Positions 35,598-44,195 of a stretch of DNA of 64,000 nucleotides are shown in pieces. A program made the translations under genes and the position numbers. The DNA comes from Candidatus Palauibacter poriticola (lineage in GTDB: Bacteria > Gemmatimonadota > Gemmatimonadetes > Palauibacterales > Palauibacteraceae): positions 1-64,000 of the forward strand of contig JAAXHJ010000067.1 of assembly GCA_012270965.1 (NCBI GenBank). Direction: 5' to 3'. The notes under the pieces were generated by a model. It did no database searches, had not been told where the DNA came from, and was given only the letters and a program-made list of their open reading frames with translations. Position 1 is the stretch's first letter. The number at the start of each line of letters is the position of its first letter.

Positions 35598-36391
35598 GAC
35601 GTCTCTGTTCCGTTCAGGATCTCCATCGCCTCTCTGTGGAGTTCCGGCGCGGCCGCCACCGTCGACGCGCCGCCGATCGGATCGTCCCCTTCCCACGTTG
35701 TGATCACGCCGCCCGCGCCCCGGATCACCGGGACGAGCGCCGCAATGTCCCACGGATGCATGACCGGATCGAGCATGATGTCGGCTCGTCCGGTCGCGAC
35801 CAAGAGATATCCGTAACAGTCGCCCCAGCCGCGGTACAGCGCCGTTCTCGACCACAGCGCCTCGAACCCGGCGAGGTTCCGATGCCGGCCGACCGCCCCC
35901 GGATCCGTCGTCAGGAGCGTCGCCTCCGACAGCGAGCGGTCTTCGCGCACGCTTACCGACTTCCCGTTGAAGGTCGTCCCCGACCGGGTGCCGATGGCCA
36001 ACTCGCGCGTGATCGGTTGATGGATCACCCCCAGAATCGGCTCCCCGTCGCGCAGCAGCCCGATGAGCGTTCCGAACAGGGGGACTCCGGCGACGAAGGA
36101 GATCGTCCCGTCGATCGGATCCAGCACCCACACGTACTCGGCGTCGTCGTTGTGCGGGCCGAACTCCTCCCCGACGATGCCATGGTCGGGAAAGCGCTCC
36201 ACAATCCGCTCGCGCAGGAGCGTCTCGGCGTAGCGGTCCGCCACGGTGACGGGCGACCTGTCCGCCTTGGATTCCACGGCCAGGTCCGGGTGGCGGAACA
36301 TGCCCGCGATCGCCCGGCCCGACTCCTCGGCCAGCTCCGCGGCGAATTCTCTCAGCGAATCGGGGTCCAACCTCTCCTCCGGTTTCGGCAT
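35594..36391 (-). CDS. Inositol-monophosphatase-fold phosphatase, histidinol-phosphatase (HisN) type
   Basis: 265 residues. Li-sensitive phosphatase signatures: GEEFG, WVLDPIDGTISFVAGVPLFG and WDIAALVPVIRGAGG. The block WGDCYGYLLVATGRADIMLDPVMHPWD is typical of HisN, which removes phosphate from histidinol phosphate in histidine synthesis. No other his genes are seen, so inositol phosphate or another sugar phosphate cannot be excluded. The ATG at 36391 gives the usual length. A longer start at 36436 would overlap the divergent gene. Coupled (ATGA) to the amidohydrolase-like gene. Confidence 0.83.
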   Translation of the reverse strand: MPKPEERLDPDSLREFAAELAEESGRAIAGMFRHPDLAVESKADRSPVTVADRYAETLLRERIVERFPDHGIVGEEFGPHNDDAEYVWVLDPIDGTISFVAGVPLFGTLIGLLRDGEPILGVIHQPITRELAIGTRSGTTFNGKSVSVREDRSLSEATLLTTDPGAVGRHRNLAGFEALWSRTALYRGWGDCYGYLLVATGRADIMLDPVMHPWDIAALVPVIRGAGGVITTWEGDDPIGGASTVAAAPELHREAMEILNGTETS

Positions 36392-36434
36392 TCGAGTTTG
36401 AGCGCGATCCGGCCCATAGGATAGTTTGCCGGAC

Positions 36435-37421
36435 ATGCTCAGGCTTCACCCGTACGAATACCACATGCCGCGCGCGCTCGACGAGGCGCTGTCGTTGCTC
36501 GCCGCCCATGGCGACGACGCGATGCCCATTGCGGGCGGGACCGACCTCGTGCCCAACATGAAGCATGGGCTGTTCACGCCCAGCCACCTCGTCGCGCTGA
36601 GCCGGGTGCCGGAAATGCGCGGCATCGCCTCCACCGCCGAAGAGATCCGCATCGGGGCGGCCGAGACGCTGGCTTCGGTCGCGACCCACCCGGAAGTGCT
36701 CGCGCGGATCCCCAGTCTGGCGCGCGCCGCCCAACTCGTGTCGGGTCCGCAGTTGCGGCGGGTCGGCACCATCGGCGGCAACATCTGTCTCGACACCCGG
36801 TGCGCGTACTACAACCAGACGAGGTTCTGGCGGAAGGCGCTCGGCTACTGCCTGAAGAAGGACGGCGACCTCTGCCACGTCGTGAAGGGCGGCACTCGCT
36901 GCGTCGCGGCGCACTCGGCGGATACGCCGCCCGTGCTAGCGGTGCTCGATGCGGCCCTCGAAGTCGCGGGCGAGGACGGGGCGCGCGACGTGCCGGTAAG
37001 GCGATTCTTCACCTCGGACGGGATCTGGAACCGGTCCATCGGGAGGAACGAACTGGTCGTCGCGATCCGCATTCCGCAGCCGCCTCCGGGTACGCAGGTC
37101 GCGTTTCAGAAACTCCGGCCCCGCGCGGCCATCGATTTTCCGCTGGCCAACCTGGCGGTGCGCGTCGGACGCGACGAGAGTGGCCGCGTATCCGATTTGC
37201 GCCTCGTCGTCTCCGCGATGGGTTCGTACCCCCGCCAGGTGGGGAAGGTCGGGGACGCCGCCGTGGGGAACCGCCTCGGGCCCGGCGTGATCGAGGCGGT
37301 GGCCGAGCAGGCGTTCCGCCAGTGTCACCCGCTCTCCAACATCACGACCGACCCGGAATGGCGCCGCGCCATGATCCCCGTCTTGGTCCGCCGCGCCCTC
37401 AACGAGATCGCCGCCGCCTGA
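36435..37421 (+). CDS. FAD-binding molybdenum hydroxylase subunit, HcrB-like with Fe-S loop
   Basis: 328 residues of the CO dehydrogenase flavoprotein fold. FAD loops: PIAGGTDLVPNM and RRVGTIGGNICLDTRCAYYNQT. The stretch from CLDTRC through GYCLKKDGDLCHVV to GGTRC adds several cysteines, as in 4-hydroxybenzoyl-CoA reductase beta, where this loop holds an extra [4Fe-4S] cluster. Known enzymes work as alpha-beta-gamma trimers, but no molybdopterin or 2Fe-2S subunit is beside this gene. It may serve a partner elsewhere. The ATG at 36435 was preferred over an earlier TTG. Confidence 0.82.
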   Translation: MLRLHPYEYHMPRALDEALSLLAAHGDDAMPIAGGTDLVPNMKHGLFTPSHLVALSRVPEMRGIASTAEEIRIGAAETLASVATHPEVLARIPSLARAAQLVSGPQLRRVGTIGGNICLDTRCAYYNQTRFWRKALGYCLKKDGDLCHVVKGGTRCVAAHSADTPPVLAVLDAALEVAGEDGARDVPVRRFFTSDGIWNRSIGRNELVVAIRIPQPPPGTQVAFQKLRPRAAIDFPLANLAVRVGRDESGRVSDLRLVVSAMGSYPRQVGKVGDAAVGNRLGPGVIEAVAEQAFRQCHPLSNITTDPEWRRAMIPVLVRRALNEIAAA

Positions 37422-37436
37422 AGCTCCGTCCGCTCC

Positions 37437-37471
37437 GTAGGCGAAGACGTGGGCTCAGTAGGCGAAGACGT
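37437..37471. repeat. Duplicated 3' end of the downstream lipoprotein gene
   Basis: GTAGGCGAAGACGT occurs at 37437-37450 and again at 37458-37471. The second copy encodes the last residues (VFAY) of the lipoprotein gene on the minus strand; the first lies just past its stop. The offset is 21 bases. Confidence 0.7.
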
Positions 37472-38600
37472 CGGCGAGCGGAACGTAGGCCTCTCCGGCG
37501 AAGGCGAGCACGTCGTCGATACCGAACAGGATCTCATCGAGGGCCGCGAGTTCGGAGTGAGTGAATCCCCGTCCCGCGGCGTCGATGAATACGGGTGCCT
37601 CAACCGTGCCCTCCACGAGAGCCTCCACCCGTCCCGCCTGGCGGATCTCTCCCTCCTGCGCCCCGTTCACGACGGCGAGATCGACGAGCGTCCGCCCGCC
37701 CGCGCCATCGATGTCCATGCGGAAGAGGAGATCCGCGCGCGCCCCGTCCGCCGAAAGCTCGCCGCCGACCCGCAGCCGTACGTCGGTGGCCTCGGCCGAT
37801 AGCACGCGGTGCGTCGACGTGACATGCGTCATGCGGGCCGCGTCATCGAACTCCAGCAACTCGTCAAGTTCGAAATCGAAGCGCCCGTGCTGGTCTTCCA
37901 CGAAACCCTCGGCGAGCAGGCTCACCGACACGCCGTTCGCGTAGGATGCGAAGGCACCGTCCACAAGGTAGTCCGCGACGCGCCGGGTACCGCCTCCGCT
38001 CGTATCGAAGGCCCGCACGCGCAACCGCGCGGACACCGCGTCGCTCTCGTCCATGAGATCCACGAATCCGAACGGCTGCGGCGGTAGCGCGGGAAGACCG
38101 GACGAAAGGTCCACCACGTACAGTTCGAATCGGACCCCGTTTTCCGGACCGCCGTCGCCGTGCTCGACATACGCGTCGATGGACGCATCGAAGATGAACT
38201 CCTTGCCGAGCACGTTGATCGGGAAGAGCGGGACCTTCGCGCCCCGTGCCCGCCGCGCGTGGACGTTCGCCACCGCCCGTTCGAGCGAACGCGGCTCGAG
38301 GGCGCGGAGGAGAGCGACCCGGTCGGACGAGCCGCGGAGCTGCGAGTGGACCGCTCGAGTCGCCCGGGGTTCGGACAGCCCGAGCACCTCGGCGATCGTC
38401 CGGACCTGCGCCACGATCGCGTTGTCCGCCGCGAACCGGAGTGAGTAGATGGAGTTCGCCGCCAACTCGGGATCGAAGGGAGGATCGGGCAGCGGCCGTC
38501 CGACGATGCCCCGTTCCTCCGCGCAACCCGCGGCCGCCAGTACGAGCAGCCCCACCGCTAGGGCACGACATCTTCCCGCCACTGCGATCCCTCCCCTCAT
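37455..38600 (-). CDS. Lipoprotein of unknown function (381 aa)
   Basis: Signal with a clear lipobox (VLAAAGCAEE). The mature part is mostly beta-rich with regular strands (VRFELYVVDLSSGLPALP, RLRVRAFDTSGG, VSVSLLAEGFV, DVRLRVGGELSADGA), suggesting a beta-sandwich surface protein. The N-terminal 100 residues are helical. No family recognised. The ATG at 38600 gives the signal; a ribosome site is not clear. Transcribed convergently with the HcrB-like gene and divergently from superoxide dismutase, with a 222-base gap that holds G-rich degenerate repeats (38640-38725). Confidence 0.7.
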   Translation of the reverse strand: MRGGIAVAGRCRALAVGLLVLAAAGCAEERGIVGRPLPDPPFDPELAANSIYSLRFAADNAIVAQVRTIAEVLGLSEPRATRAVHSQLRGSSDRVALLRALEPRSLERAVANVHARRARGAKVPLFPINVLGKEFIFDASIDAYVEHGDGGPENGVRFELYVVDLSSGLPALPPQPFGFVDLMDESDAVSARLRVRAFDTSGGGTRRVADYLVDGAFASYANGVSVSLLAEGFVEDQHGRFDFELDELLEFDDAARMTHVTSTHRVLSAEATDVRLRVGGELSADGARADLLFRMDIDGAGGRTLVDLAVVNGAQEGEIRQAGRVEALVEGTVEAPVFIDAAGRGFTHSELAALDEILFGIDDVLAFAGEAYVPLADVFAY

Positions 38601-38822
38601 GGTTGAAGCGACTGGACAGGAGAGAGACGAGACAGGCGCGAAGCGCGTCACGACGGGCGGGGACGGCGGGTCATGGCCGGAGGGAGACGGCGGGTCCCTC
38701 CGGCGGGCGGGGGACGGCTGGTCACGGTCCCCACCGCGCGCATACTTTGCCGAAAGCGTTGAAGGATTCAGTCTTCGCCACGATGGCCCCCGGCCTGGGG
38801 CTCTTGATTTCGAGGAGGTACG

Positions 38823-39434
38823 ATGCACGCCTTGCCCGACCTGCCGTACGCCCCCGACGCGCTCGAACCGACGATCGACGCGCGCACGATGGAGATCCAC
38901 CACCGCAAGCATCACCAGGTGTACGTGAACATGCTGAACGGTGCCCTCGAAGGTCACGACGACCTCGCGGGCCTCTCGTTGGAGGCCCTCCTCCGCGGCA
39001 TCGCCGACGTGCCCGAGTCGATCCGCGGGGCGGTGCGGAACCACGGCGGCGGACACGCGAACCACTCGATGTTCTGGACGTCGATGTCACCGGATGGGGG
39101 CGGGAGTCCGTCCGGCGACCTCGCGGCCGCCATCGACCACGCCTGCGGCTCCTTCGACGACTTCAAGGCGGCGTTCCAGCTGGCGGGGCTCACCCGCTTC
39201 GGCAGCGGATGGGCGTGGCTCGTAGCCGGGGTCGGCGGCGAACTCTCCGTCTACTCCACCGCGAACCAGGACAGCCCGCTGATGCAGGGAGACACGCCGC
39301 TCCTGGGCGTGGATGTGTGGGAGCACGCGTACTACCTGAACTACCAGAACCGCCGGGCGGACTACCTCGCCGCGTTCTGGGATGTCGTGGACTGGGCCGC
39401 CGTGGCCGCCCGCTACGCCGCCGCCACCGGGTAA
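38823..39434 (+). CDS. sodA: Superoxide dismutase, Mn/Fe family
   Basis: 203-residue cytoplasmic superoxide dismutase. Metal ligands are H26, H81, D164 and H168 ([23 protein letters not shown]). TANQDSPLM places a glutamine (Q149) at the active-site position typical of Mn enzymes, so Mn is more likely than Fe. Length and ends are standard. The ATG follows GAGGAGG. The stop is followed by a tandem array that copies the end of the convergent pfkA gene. Confidence 0.93.
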   Translation: MHALPDLPYAPDALEPTIDARTMEIHHRKHHQVYVNMLNGALEGHDDLAGLSLEALLRGIADVPESIRGAVRNHGGGHANHSMFWTSMSPDGGGSPSGDLAAAIDHACGSFDDFKAAFQLAGLTRFGSGWAWLVAGVGGELSVYSTANQDSPLMQGDTPLLGVDVWEHAYYLNYQNRRADYLAAFWDVVDWAAVAARYAAATG

Positions 39435-39465
39435 CCGCCGCGAATCAGACGCCGCCGGACGCCGG

Positions 39466-39620
39466 AGTCAGTCGCCGAGGCCGACCCCGAGTTCAGTCGC
39501 CGGGGCCGACTCGCGAGCCAGTCGCCGCAGGCCGACCCGCGAGTCCGTCGCCGGGGCCGACTCGCGAGTCAATCGCCGCAGGCCGACCCGCGAGTCAGTC
39601 GCCGAGGCTGACCCCGAGCG
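39466..39620. repeat. 25-26-bp tandem array copying the 3' end of pfkA
   Basis: Six units of the form AGTCAGTCGCCGAGGCCGAC plus CCGCG, alternating slightly. The last unit (39594-39620) encodes the pfkA C-terminus (VSLGD, stop) on the minus strand; the other five lie between its stop and the sodA stop. The spacing is 25-26 bases, with about 80-90 per cent identity between units. Confidence 0.8.
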
Positions 39621-40761
39621 CTTGGGCGGTCATCACGATGTCGCCGTCCACGGGCACGACCTTGGGTCGGGCGAGCGCCTCGGCGAGCGGGATCGCCCGC
39701 ACGTGCGGCGGATCGAGTGCGACCATCGTCCCGAAGCGGCCGCGGGCCACGCACCGCGCGGCGGCCGCGCCGAAGCGCAGCGAGATGACGCGGTCGTAGG
39801 AGGTTGGCGTGCCGCCGCGCTGCAGGTGGCCCAGCGTTAGCGAGCGCGTCTCCTTCCCGGTGCGCCGGGCGATCTCGCGGGCCACCAAGTCGCCCAGCCC
39901 GCCCAGCCGCTCTTGGTCGTCCGCGCCGCCGTGGACGGTCTTCGTCACCATCTCACCTCCGGCCGGCGTTGCGCCCTCCGCCACGCAGACGATGCTGAAG
40001 TCGCGGCCCGCAGCCTCACGCTCCCGAATCTTGTCGCAGACTCGTTCGATGTCGAAGGGAATCTCGGGGATGAGGATGACGTCGGCCGAGCCTGCCAGCC
40101 CGCCGTAGAGCGCGATCCATCCGGCGTGTCGTCCCATGACTTCCACCACCATGACGCGCCGGTGGCTCTCCGCCGTGGAGTGCAGCTTCCCGATCGCGTC
40201 GGTCGCCGTCTCGACCGCCGTGAGAAACCCGAACGTCAGGCTGGTTCCGCAAAGGTCGTTGTCGATCGTCTTCGGTACGCCGACCACTGGAAGTCCCCGC
40301 TTCGACAGCCGGTGCGCGAGATGGAGGCTGCCGTCCCCCCCGATCGCGATCAACGCGTCGATGCCATGCCGCCGGAAGCTCTCGATGACTTCGCCGGACC
40401 GGTCGCGCTCCTCGATCGAACCGTCGGGCAGGCGCACCGGCCACGCGAACGGGTCGGAGCGGTTGGTCGTCCCCAGAATCGTCCCGCCGCGGTGCGTGAT
40501 CCCCCGCACGTCATCGCTCCCCAGCGGGATCACCCGCCCGGGATCATCCGAGAGCAGCCCCCCGTAGCCGTGCTCGATGCCCATCACGCTCCAGCCGCGG
40601 TGGAGGGCGCTCAACACGATGGCCCGGATCACCGCGTTCAGCCCCGGCGCGTCGCCTCCGCCGGTGTTAATCGCAATCTTCCGGATCTTTCCCGCTCCGC
40701 CCCCGAGCGGCGCGGTCGCCGCGGAACCGTCGTCGCCGGGTATCGCCTTGCTCTCGGTCAT
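39595..40761 (-). CDS. pfkA: 6-phosphofructokinase
   Basis: 388 residues. Phosphorylates fructose 6-phosphate in glycolysis. Motifs: INTGGGDAPGLNAVIR (phosphate donor loop), IAIGGDGS, PKTIDND with the catalytic aspartates, VEVMGRHAGWIA and LGHLQRGGTP. In the accepted scheme, Gly in GGDG indicates ATP use, while Lys in PKTID is found in PPi and group III enzymes. The Gly plus Lys mix fits a group III ATP-using enzyme (inference). The first ~25 residues are a Gly/Ala-rich extension. Divergent from the HAD phosphatase gene. Confidence 0.9.
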   Translation of the reverse strand: MTESKAIPGDDGSAATAPLGGGAGKIRKIAINTGGGDAPGLNAVIRAIVLSALHRGWSVMGIEHGYGGLLSDDPGRVIPLGSDDVRGITHRGGTILGTTNRSDPFAWPVRLPDGSIEERDRSGEVIESFRRHGIDALIAIGGDGSLHLAHRLSKRGLPVVGVPKTIDNDLCGTSLTFGFLTAVETATDAIGKLHSTAESHRRVMVVEVMGRHAGWIALYGGLAGSADVILIPEIPFDIERVCDKIREREAAGRDFSIVCVAEGATPAGGEMVTKTVHGGADDQERLGGLGDLVAREIARRTGKETRSLTLGHLQRGGTPTSYDRVISLRFGAAAARCVARGRFGTMVALDPPHVRAIPLAEALARPKVVPVDGDIVMTAQALGVSLGD

Positions 40762-40830
40762 GGACCGATTATCGATGTCCCGGCAGCGCGTGGCAAAGCC
40801 CCCCGCGCGTGGTAGAACCCCGACGACGAA

Positions 40831-40855
40831 GGCGTAGCGGGGTTGACGCTACGCC
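40831..40855. other. Hairpin in the pfkA/HAD divergent control region
   Basis: GGCGTAGC (40831-40838) and GCTACGCC (40848-40855) form a perfect 8-bp stem with a 9-base loop. It overlaps a second possible pairing, AACCCCG (40816-40822) with CGGGGTT (40838-40844), so alternative structures are possible. It lies 25 bases upstream of the HAD gene start. Its role is unknown. Confidence 0.4.
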
Positions 40856-40879
40856 CGCGGGTCGGCACCCTCGCTCCCC

Positions 40880-41539
40880 ATGTCGCCGCGCCGCCCGCTG
40901 GAAACGATCCTGTTCGACCTCGACGGTACTCTCGTGGATTCGACCGACCTCATCGCCGAGTCCTGGCGCCACACGATGAGGACCCACTTCGAGGATCCCC
41001 CGCCGGACGAGGTGTGGTTGAGGACGCTCGGCCAGCCGCTGCGGACCCAGCTCGGCTATCTCGTGGATTCGGCCGAGGAGGTGCAGGCCATGGTCGCCAC
41101 CTACCTCGACCACAACCTCCGGGAACACGAACGGCTCATCCGTTCGTTTCCGGGCGTCCGCGAGACGGTCGGACGGTTACGCGAGCGGGGGGTGCGTCTC
41201 GGCGTGGTCACGAGCAAGGCGAGTGCCGGAACGGCCCGAAGCTTGGCGGCCTGCGGGCTGGATCAAGCGCTGTTCGACGTGATCGTCACGTCCGATGAGC
41301 CCGTGCCGCACAAGCCCGACCCGGCCCCCATCCGCTTGGCGTTGGAGCGGCTGGAAGCCGCCGCCGAGACGGCCGCCTACGTGGGGGACTCGGTGTGGGA
41401 CATGCGAGCGGGGCACGCGGCCGGCGTGACCACGGTTGCGGCGCTCTGGGGCCCGTTCTCAGAGCGGGAACTGGTGATCGAACGCCCCCACATCATGCTC
41501 GACGCGATCGAGGACATCGTCGGATACGCGGCCGGTTAG
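40880..41539 (+). CDS. HAD family phosphatase (Gph/PpaX-like)
   Basis: 219-residue HAD hydrolase with all four motifs: FDLDGTLVDST (nucleophile Asp), VTSKAS, the lysine in HKPDPAP, and VGDSVWDMRAG. The helical cap after motif I (residues 20-85) is of the phosphoglycolate phosphatase/pyrophosphatase type. Likely hydrolyses a small phosphomonoester or pyrophosphate; the substrate is not resolvable. Convergent with lon, 13 bases apart. Confidence 0.88.
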   Translation: MSPRRPLETILFDLDGTLVDSTDLIAESWRHTMRTHFEDPPPDEVWLRTLGQPLRTQLGYLVDSAEEVQAMVATYLDHNLREHERLIRSFPGVRETVGRLRERGVRLGVVTSKASAGTARSLAACGLDQALFDVIVTSDEPVPHKPDPAPIRLALERLEAAAETAAYVGDSVWDMRAGHAAGVTTVAALWGPFSERELVIERPHIMLDAIEDIVGYAAG

Positions 41540-41552
41540 CGCAGCGCAGCAG

Positions 41553-44195
41553 CTAGCCCGAAGCCTCCCGCCCGTTCTCCGAAAAGGCGAGCGCCCCTCC
41601 CTCGAGCGAGCCGTTGACCAGCGCTGCGGCGAGCGCCTCGTCGAGCGTCTCCACCAAGTGGAATGCAAGCTGCTCGCAGACGTGATCCGGAAGATCCTCC
41701 AGATCGCCCTCGTTGACCGCCGGGAGAATGATCTCGTTGATCCCCGCGCGGGCGGCGCCGAGCACCTTCTCCTTCACGCCGCCGATCGGGAGCACGCGTC
41801 CGGACAGCGTGATCTCGCCCGTCATCGCGACGTCGTGCCGCACGGGGTGGTCGCCCAGGGCACTCACGAGCGCCACCGCCATGGCGATGCCCGCCGACGG
41901 TCCTTCCTTGGGGATGGCCCCGGCCGGGACGTGAATGTGAACCTCGTGATCCCGCAGCCGTTCCTCCGTGAGAGCGAGCCCGTTCGCATGGCTGCGCGCA
42001 AAGGTGAGGGCGGCCTGCGCGCTCTCCTTCATGACATCGCCGAGCTGCCCCGTGAGGACGAGCCCCTCCCTGCCCCTCAAGACCCTCGTCTCGACGAGCA
42101 TGATGTCGCCGCCCACCGGCGTGTAGAACATGCCCGTAGCCACGCCGACCGTGTCCTCCTCCATCTTTTCGGCGGCATGCACCTTCGGTCGGCCCAGCAG
42201 TTCACGCAGGTCGTCCGCGCTCACCGCCGCCTCGGGTGATCCCGTCGCGATCTTCCGTGCGGACTTCCGGCACACGGACCCGAGTTCGCGTTCGAGCTGC
42301 CGCACGCCGGCCTCGCGCGTGTAGCGCGTGATGATCGCGCGAATCGCGCCCTCATCGACCTCGAGCTGCTCCGGAAGGAGGCCGTTCCGTCGCTTCTGCC
42401 GGGGCAGGAGGAAGCGGCGCGCGATCTCGAGCTTCTCGGCTTCCGTGTAGCCGCGGAACTCGATCGACTCCATCCGGTCGCGCAGGGGTCCGGGGATCTG
42501 CTCAAAGACGTTTGCCGTGGCGATGAAGAGCACCTGCGAGAGATCGAAGGGCACTCCGAGGTAGTGGTCCACGAACGACTCGTTCTGCGCCGGATCCAGC
42601 ACCTCCATCAGCGCGGCCGACGGGTCGCCTTGGAAAGACACCCCCAGCTTGTCGATCTCATCCAGGAGGAAGACGGGGTTCTTCGTTCCCGCCCGCTTCA
42701 GCCCCTCGATGATGCGGCCAACCATCGCGCCCACGTAGGTGCGGCGATGTCCCCGAATGTCCGCCTCGTCGCGAGCCCCGCCCAGCGACACGCGGACGTA
42801 CTTGCGGCCCATGGCGTCGGCGATGGAACGGGCGATGGAGGTCTTGCCCACGCCCGGCGGTCCCACGAAGAGCAGCGTCTCCCCCGCGCGGTCGTCTTCG
42901 TATCCCGGTACCTCGTCGGTCCCGGCCTCGTCGGTCCCGGCCGCGTCGGATTCCTCCCCATCGCGGGCCTCAGAGGCATCGGGAGCATCGGGGGCATCCG
43001 AAGCCTCGGAGGCCGTCGCCTCCGCCTCCGCCGCCTCATCCGTCTCGGCCGCCGCGCCGTCGTCGTCCTCGGATTCGCGAGCCTCCCGCAACCTCGCCTC
43101 TTCCTGAAGCTTGCGAACCGCGAGGAAGTCGAGCACCCGGTCCTTGACGTCGCGAAGTCCGTAGTGGTCGCGTTCCAGGATCCCTTCGGCGCGGGCGATG
43201 TCGAGTTGTTCCTCGGTCGTCTCGGACCAGGGGAGGTCCGCGACGATCTCCAAGTACGTTCGCACGACCTGCGCTTCGGCGGACTCGCGCGGGATGCGTT
43301 CGAGACGCCGCAGCTCGCGGTCGACTTCTTGGCGCGCCTCCTCGGGCAACTCAAGCGCCTCGATGCGTTCGCGGAGATCGTTCGTCTCCTGGAAGTCGAT
43401 GTCCTCGCCCAGCTCCTTCTGGATCGCCTTCATCTGCTCGCGGAGGAAGATCTCGCGTTGCCGCTCCCCCAACTCCTCCTGGACCTGCTCGCGGATCTCC
43501 TCCTGCGCCTCGAGCAGACCGATCTGCTTCTGCAGATGCACGAGAAGCGAGCGCAGCCGCGCCTCTACGGAGAGCGTCTCGAGGAGTTCCTGCTTCTGCT
43601 CCACCTCGAGTTCGGTGTAGAAGGCAACGAGATCAGCTAGTTCGCCCGGCGTCGACACCCCGCCCAGGAGGTGATCGACGATTTCCTTCGGGACGCCGCG
43701 CAGGCGGCTGACGTCCGCGGCTCTCTCGTGGACCTCCTTGTAGAGAGCCGCGAAGGCCCGCTCGTCGGGGTCGAGCGGATCCATGTCGTCCATGCCGCGC
43801 GCGACGACCTCGAGGTATCCGTCGCGCTCGGCGTATTCGAGGGCGGCGGCACGAGTGTCGCCCTGAATGACCATCTGGATGCCGCCGGGCACCTTCTGCA
43901 TCTGCGCGATTCGGCACACGGTCCCGATGCGGTACAGGTGCTCCGGGTCCGGCCGCTCGATCTCGGCATCGAGCTGGGCGACCGCGAAGAGCAGCTTGTC
44001 CCCCGCGATCGCCCGGTCGATGGCCTTCATGGTCTTGTCCCGGCCCGCGGCGATCGGCGCGGCCACGGCGGGGAATACGACCGTACCCCGGAGGGGAAGT
44101 ACCGGCAACCGCAAGCGCTTGGAATCGGTTCGGCGCCGGGATCCCGTCCCTTCGGTGCCCTCCACCTCGGCGCCCTTCCCCTCGGCGACCTTCAT
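41553..44195 (-). CDS. lon: ATP-dependent Lon protease with acidic insertion
   Basis: 880-residue cytosolic AAA+ protease. N-terminal substrate domain (LPVLPLRGTVVFP), coiled-coil region (~200-330), Walker A GPPGVGKTS near 445, Walker B VFLLDEIDK, and protease dyad: Ser in PKEGPSAGIA (~763) and Lys in GGVKEKV (~805). Unusual: ~65 Asp/Glu/Ala-rich residues (about 368-433; ESEDDDGAAAETDEAAEAEA, GTDEAGTDEV) sit between the helical arm and Walker A, where Lon normally has a short linker. The start at 44195 has AAGGA upstream; ATG 44213 is an alternative. The control region holds an 18-bp palindrome and a 22-bp tandem array. Confidence 0.93.
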   Translation of the reverse strand: MKVAEGKGAEVEGTEGTGSRRRTDSKRLRLPVLPLRGTVVFPAVAAPIAAGRDKTMKAIDRAIAGDKLLFAVAQLDAEIERPDPEHLYRIGTVCRIAQMQKVPGGIQMVIQGDTRAAALEYAERDGYLEVVARGMDDMDPLDPDERAFAALYKEVHERAADVSRLRGVPKEIVDHLLGGVSTPGELADLVAFYTELEVEQKQELLETLSVEARLRSLLVHLQKQIGLLEAQEEIREQVQEELGERQREIFLREQMKAIQKELGEDIDFQETNDLRERIEALELPEEARQEVDRELRRLERIPRESAEAQVVRTYLEIVADLPWSETTEEQLDIARAEGILERDHYGLRDVKDRVLDFLAVRKLQEEARLREARESEDDDGAAAETDEAAEAEATASEASDAPDAPDASEARDGEESDAAGTDEAGTDEVPGYEDDRAGETLLFVGPPGVGKTSIARSIADAMGRKYVRVSLGGARDEADIRGHRRTYVGAMVGRIIEGLKRAGTKNPVFLLDEIDKLGVSFQGDPSAALMEVLDPAQNESFVDHYLGVPFDLSQVLFIATANVFEQIPGPLRDRMESIEFRGYTEAEKLEIARRFLLPRQKRRNGLLPEQLEVDEGAIRAIITRYTREAGVRQLERELGSVCRKSARKIATGSPEAAVSADDLRELLGRPKVHAAEKMEEDTVGVATGMFYTPVGGDIMLVETRVLRGREGLVLTGQLGDVMKESAQAALTFARSHANGLALTEERLRDHEVHIHVPAGAIPKEGPSAGIAMAVALVSALGDHPVRHDVAMTGEITLSGRVLPIGGVKEKVLGAARAGINEIILPAVNEGDLEDLPDHVCEQLAFHLVETLDEALAAALVNGSLEGGALAFSENGREASG

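Noticed and set aside
39466-39620. Possible CRISPR array
   Set aside because: Units are contiguous tandem copies with no unique spacers, and one unit is the coding end of pfkA.
40816-40855. Riboswitch upstream of the HAD phosphatase
   Set aside because: Only two small competing stems are visible. No known riboswitch core could be matched.
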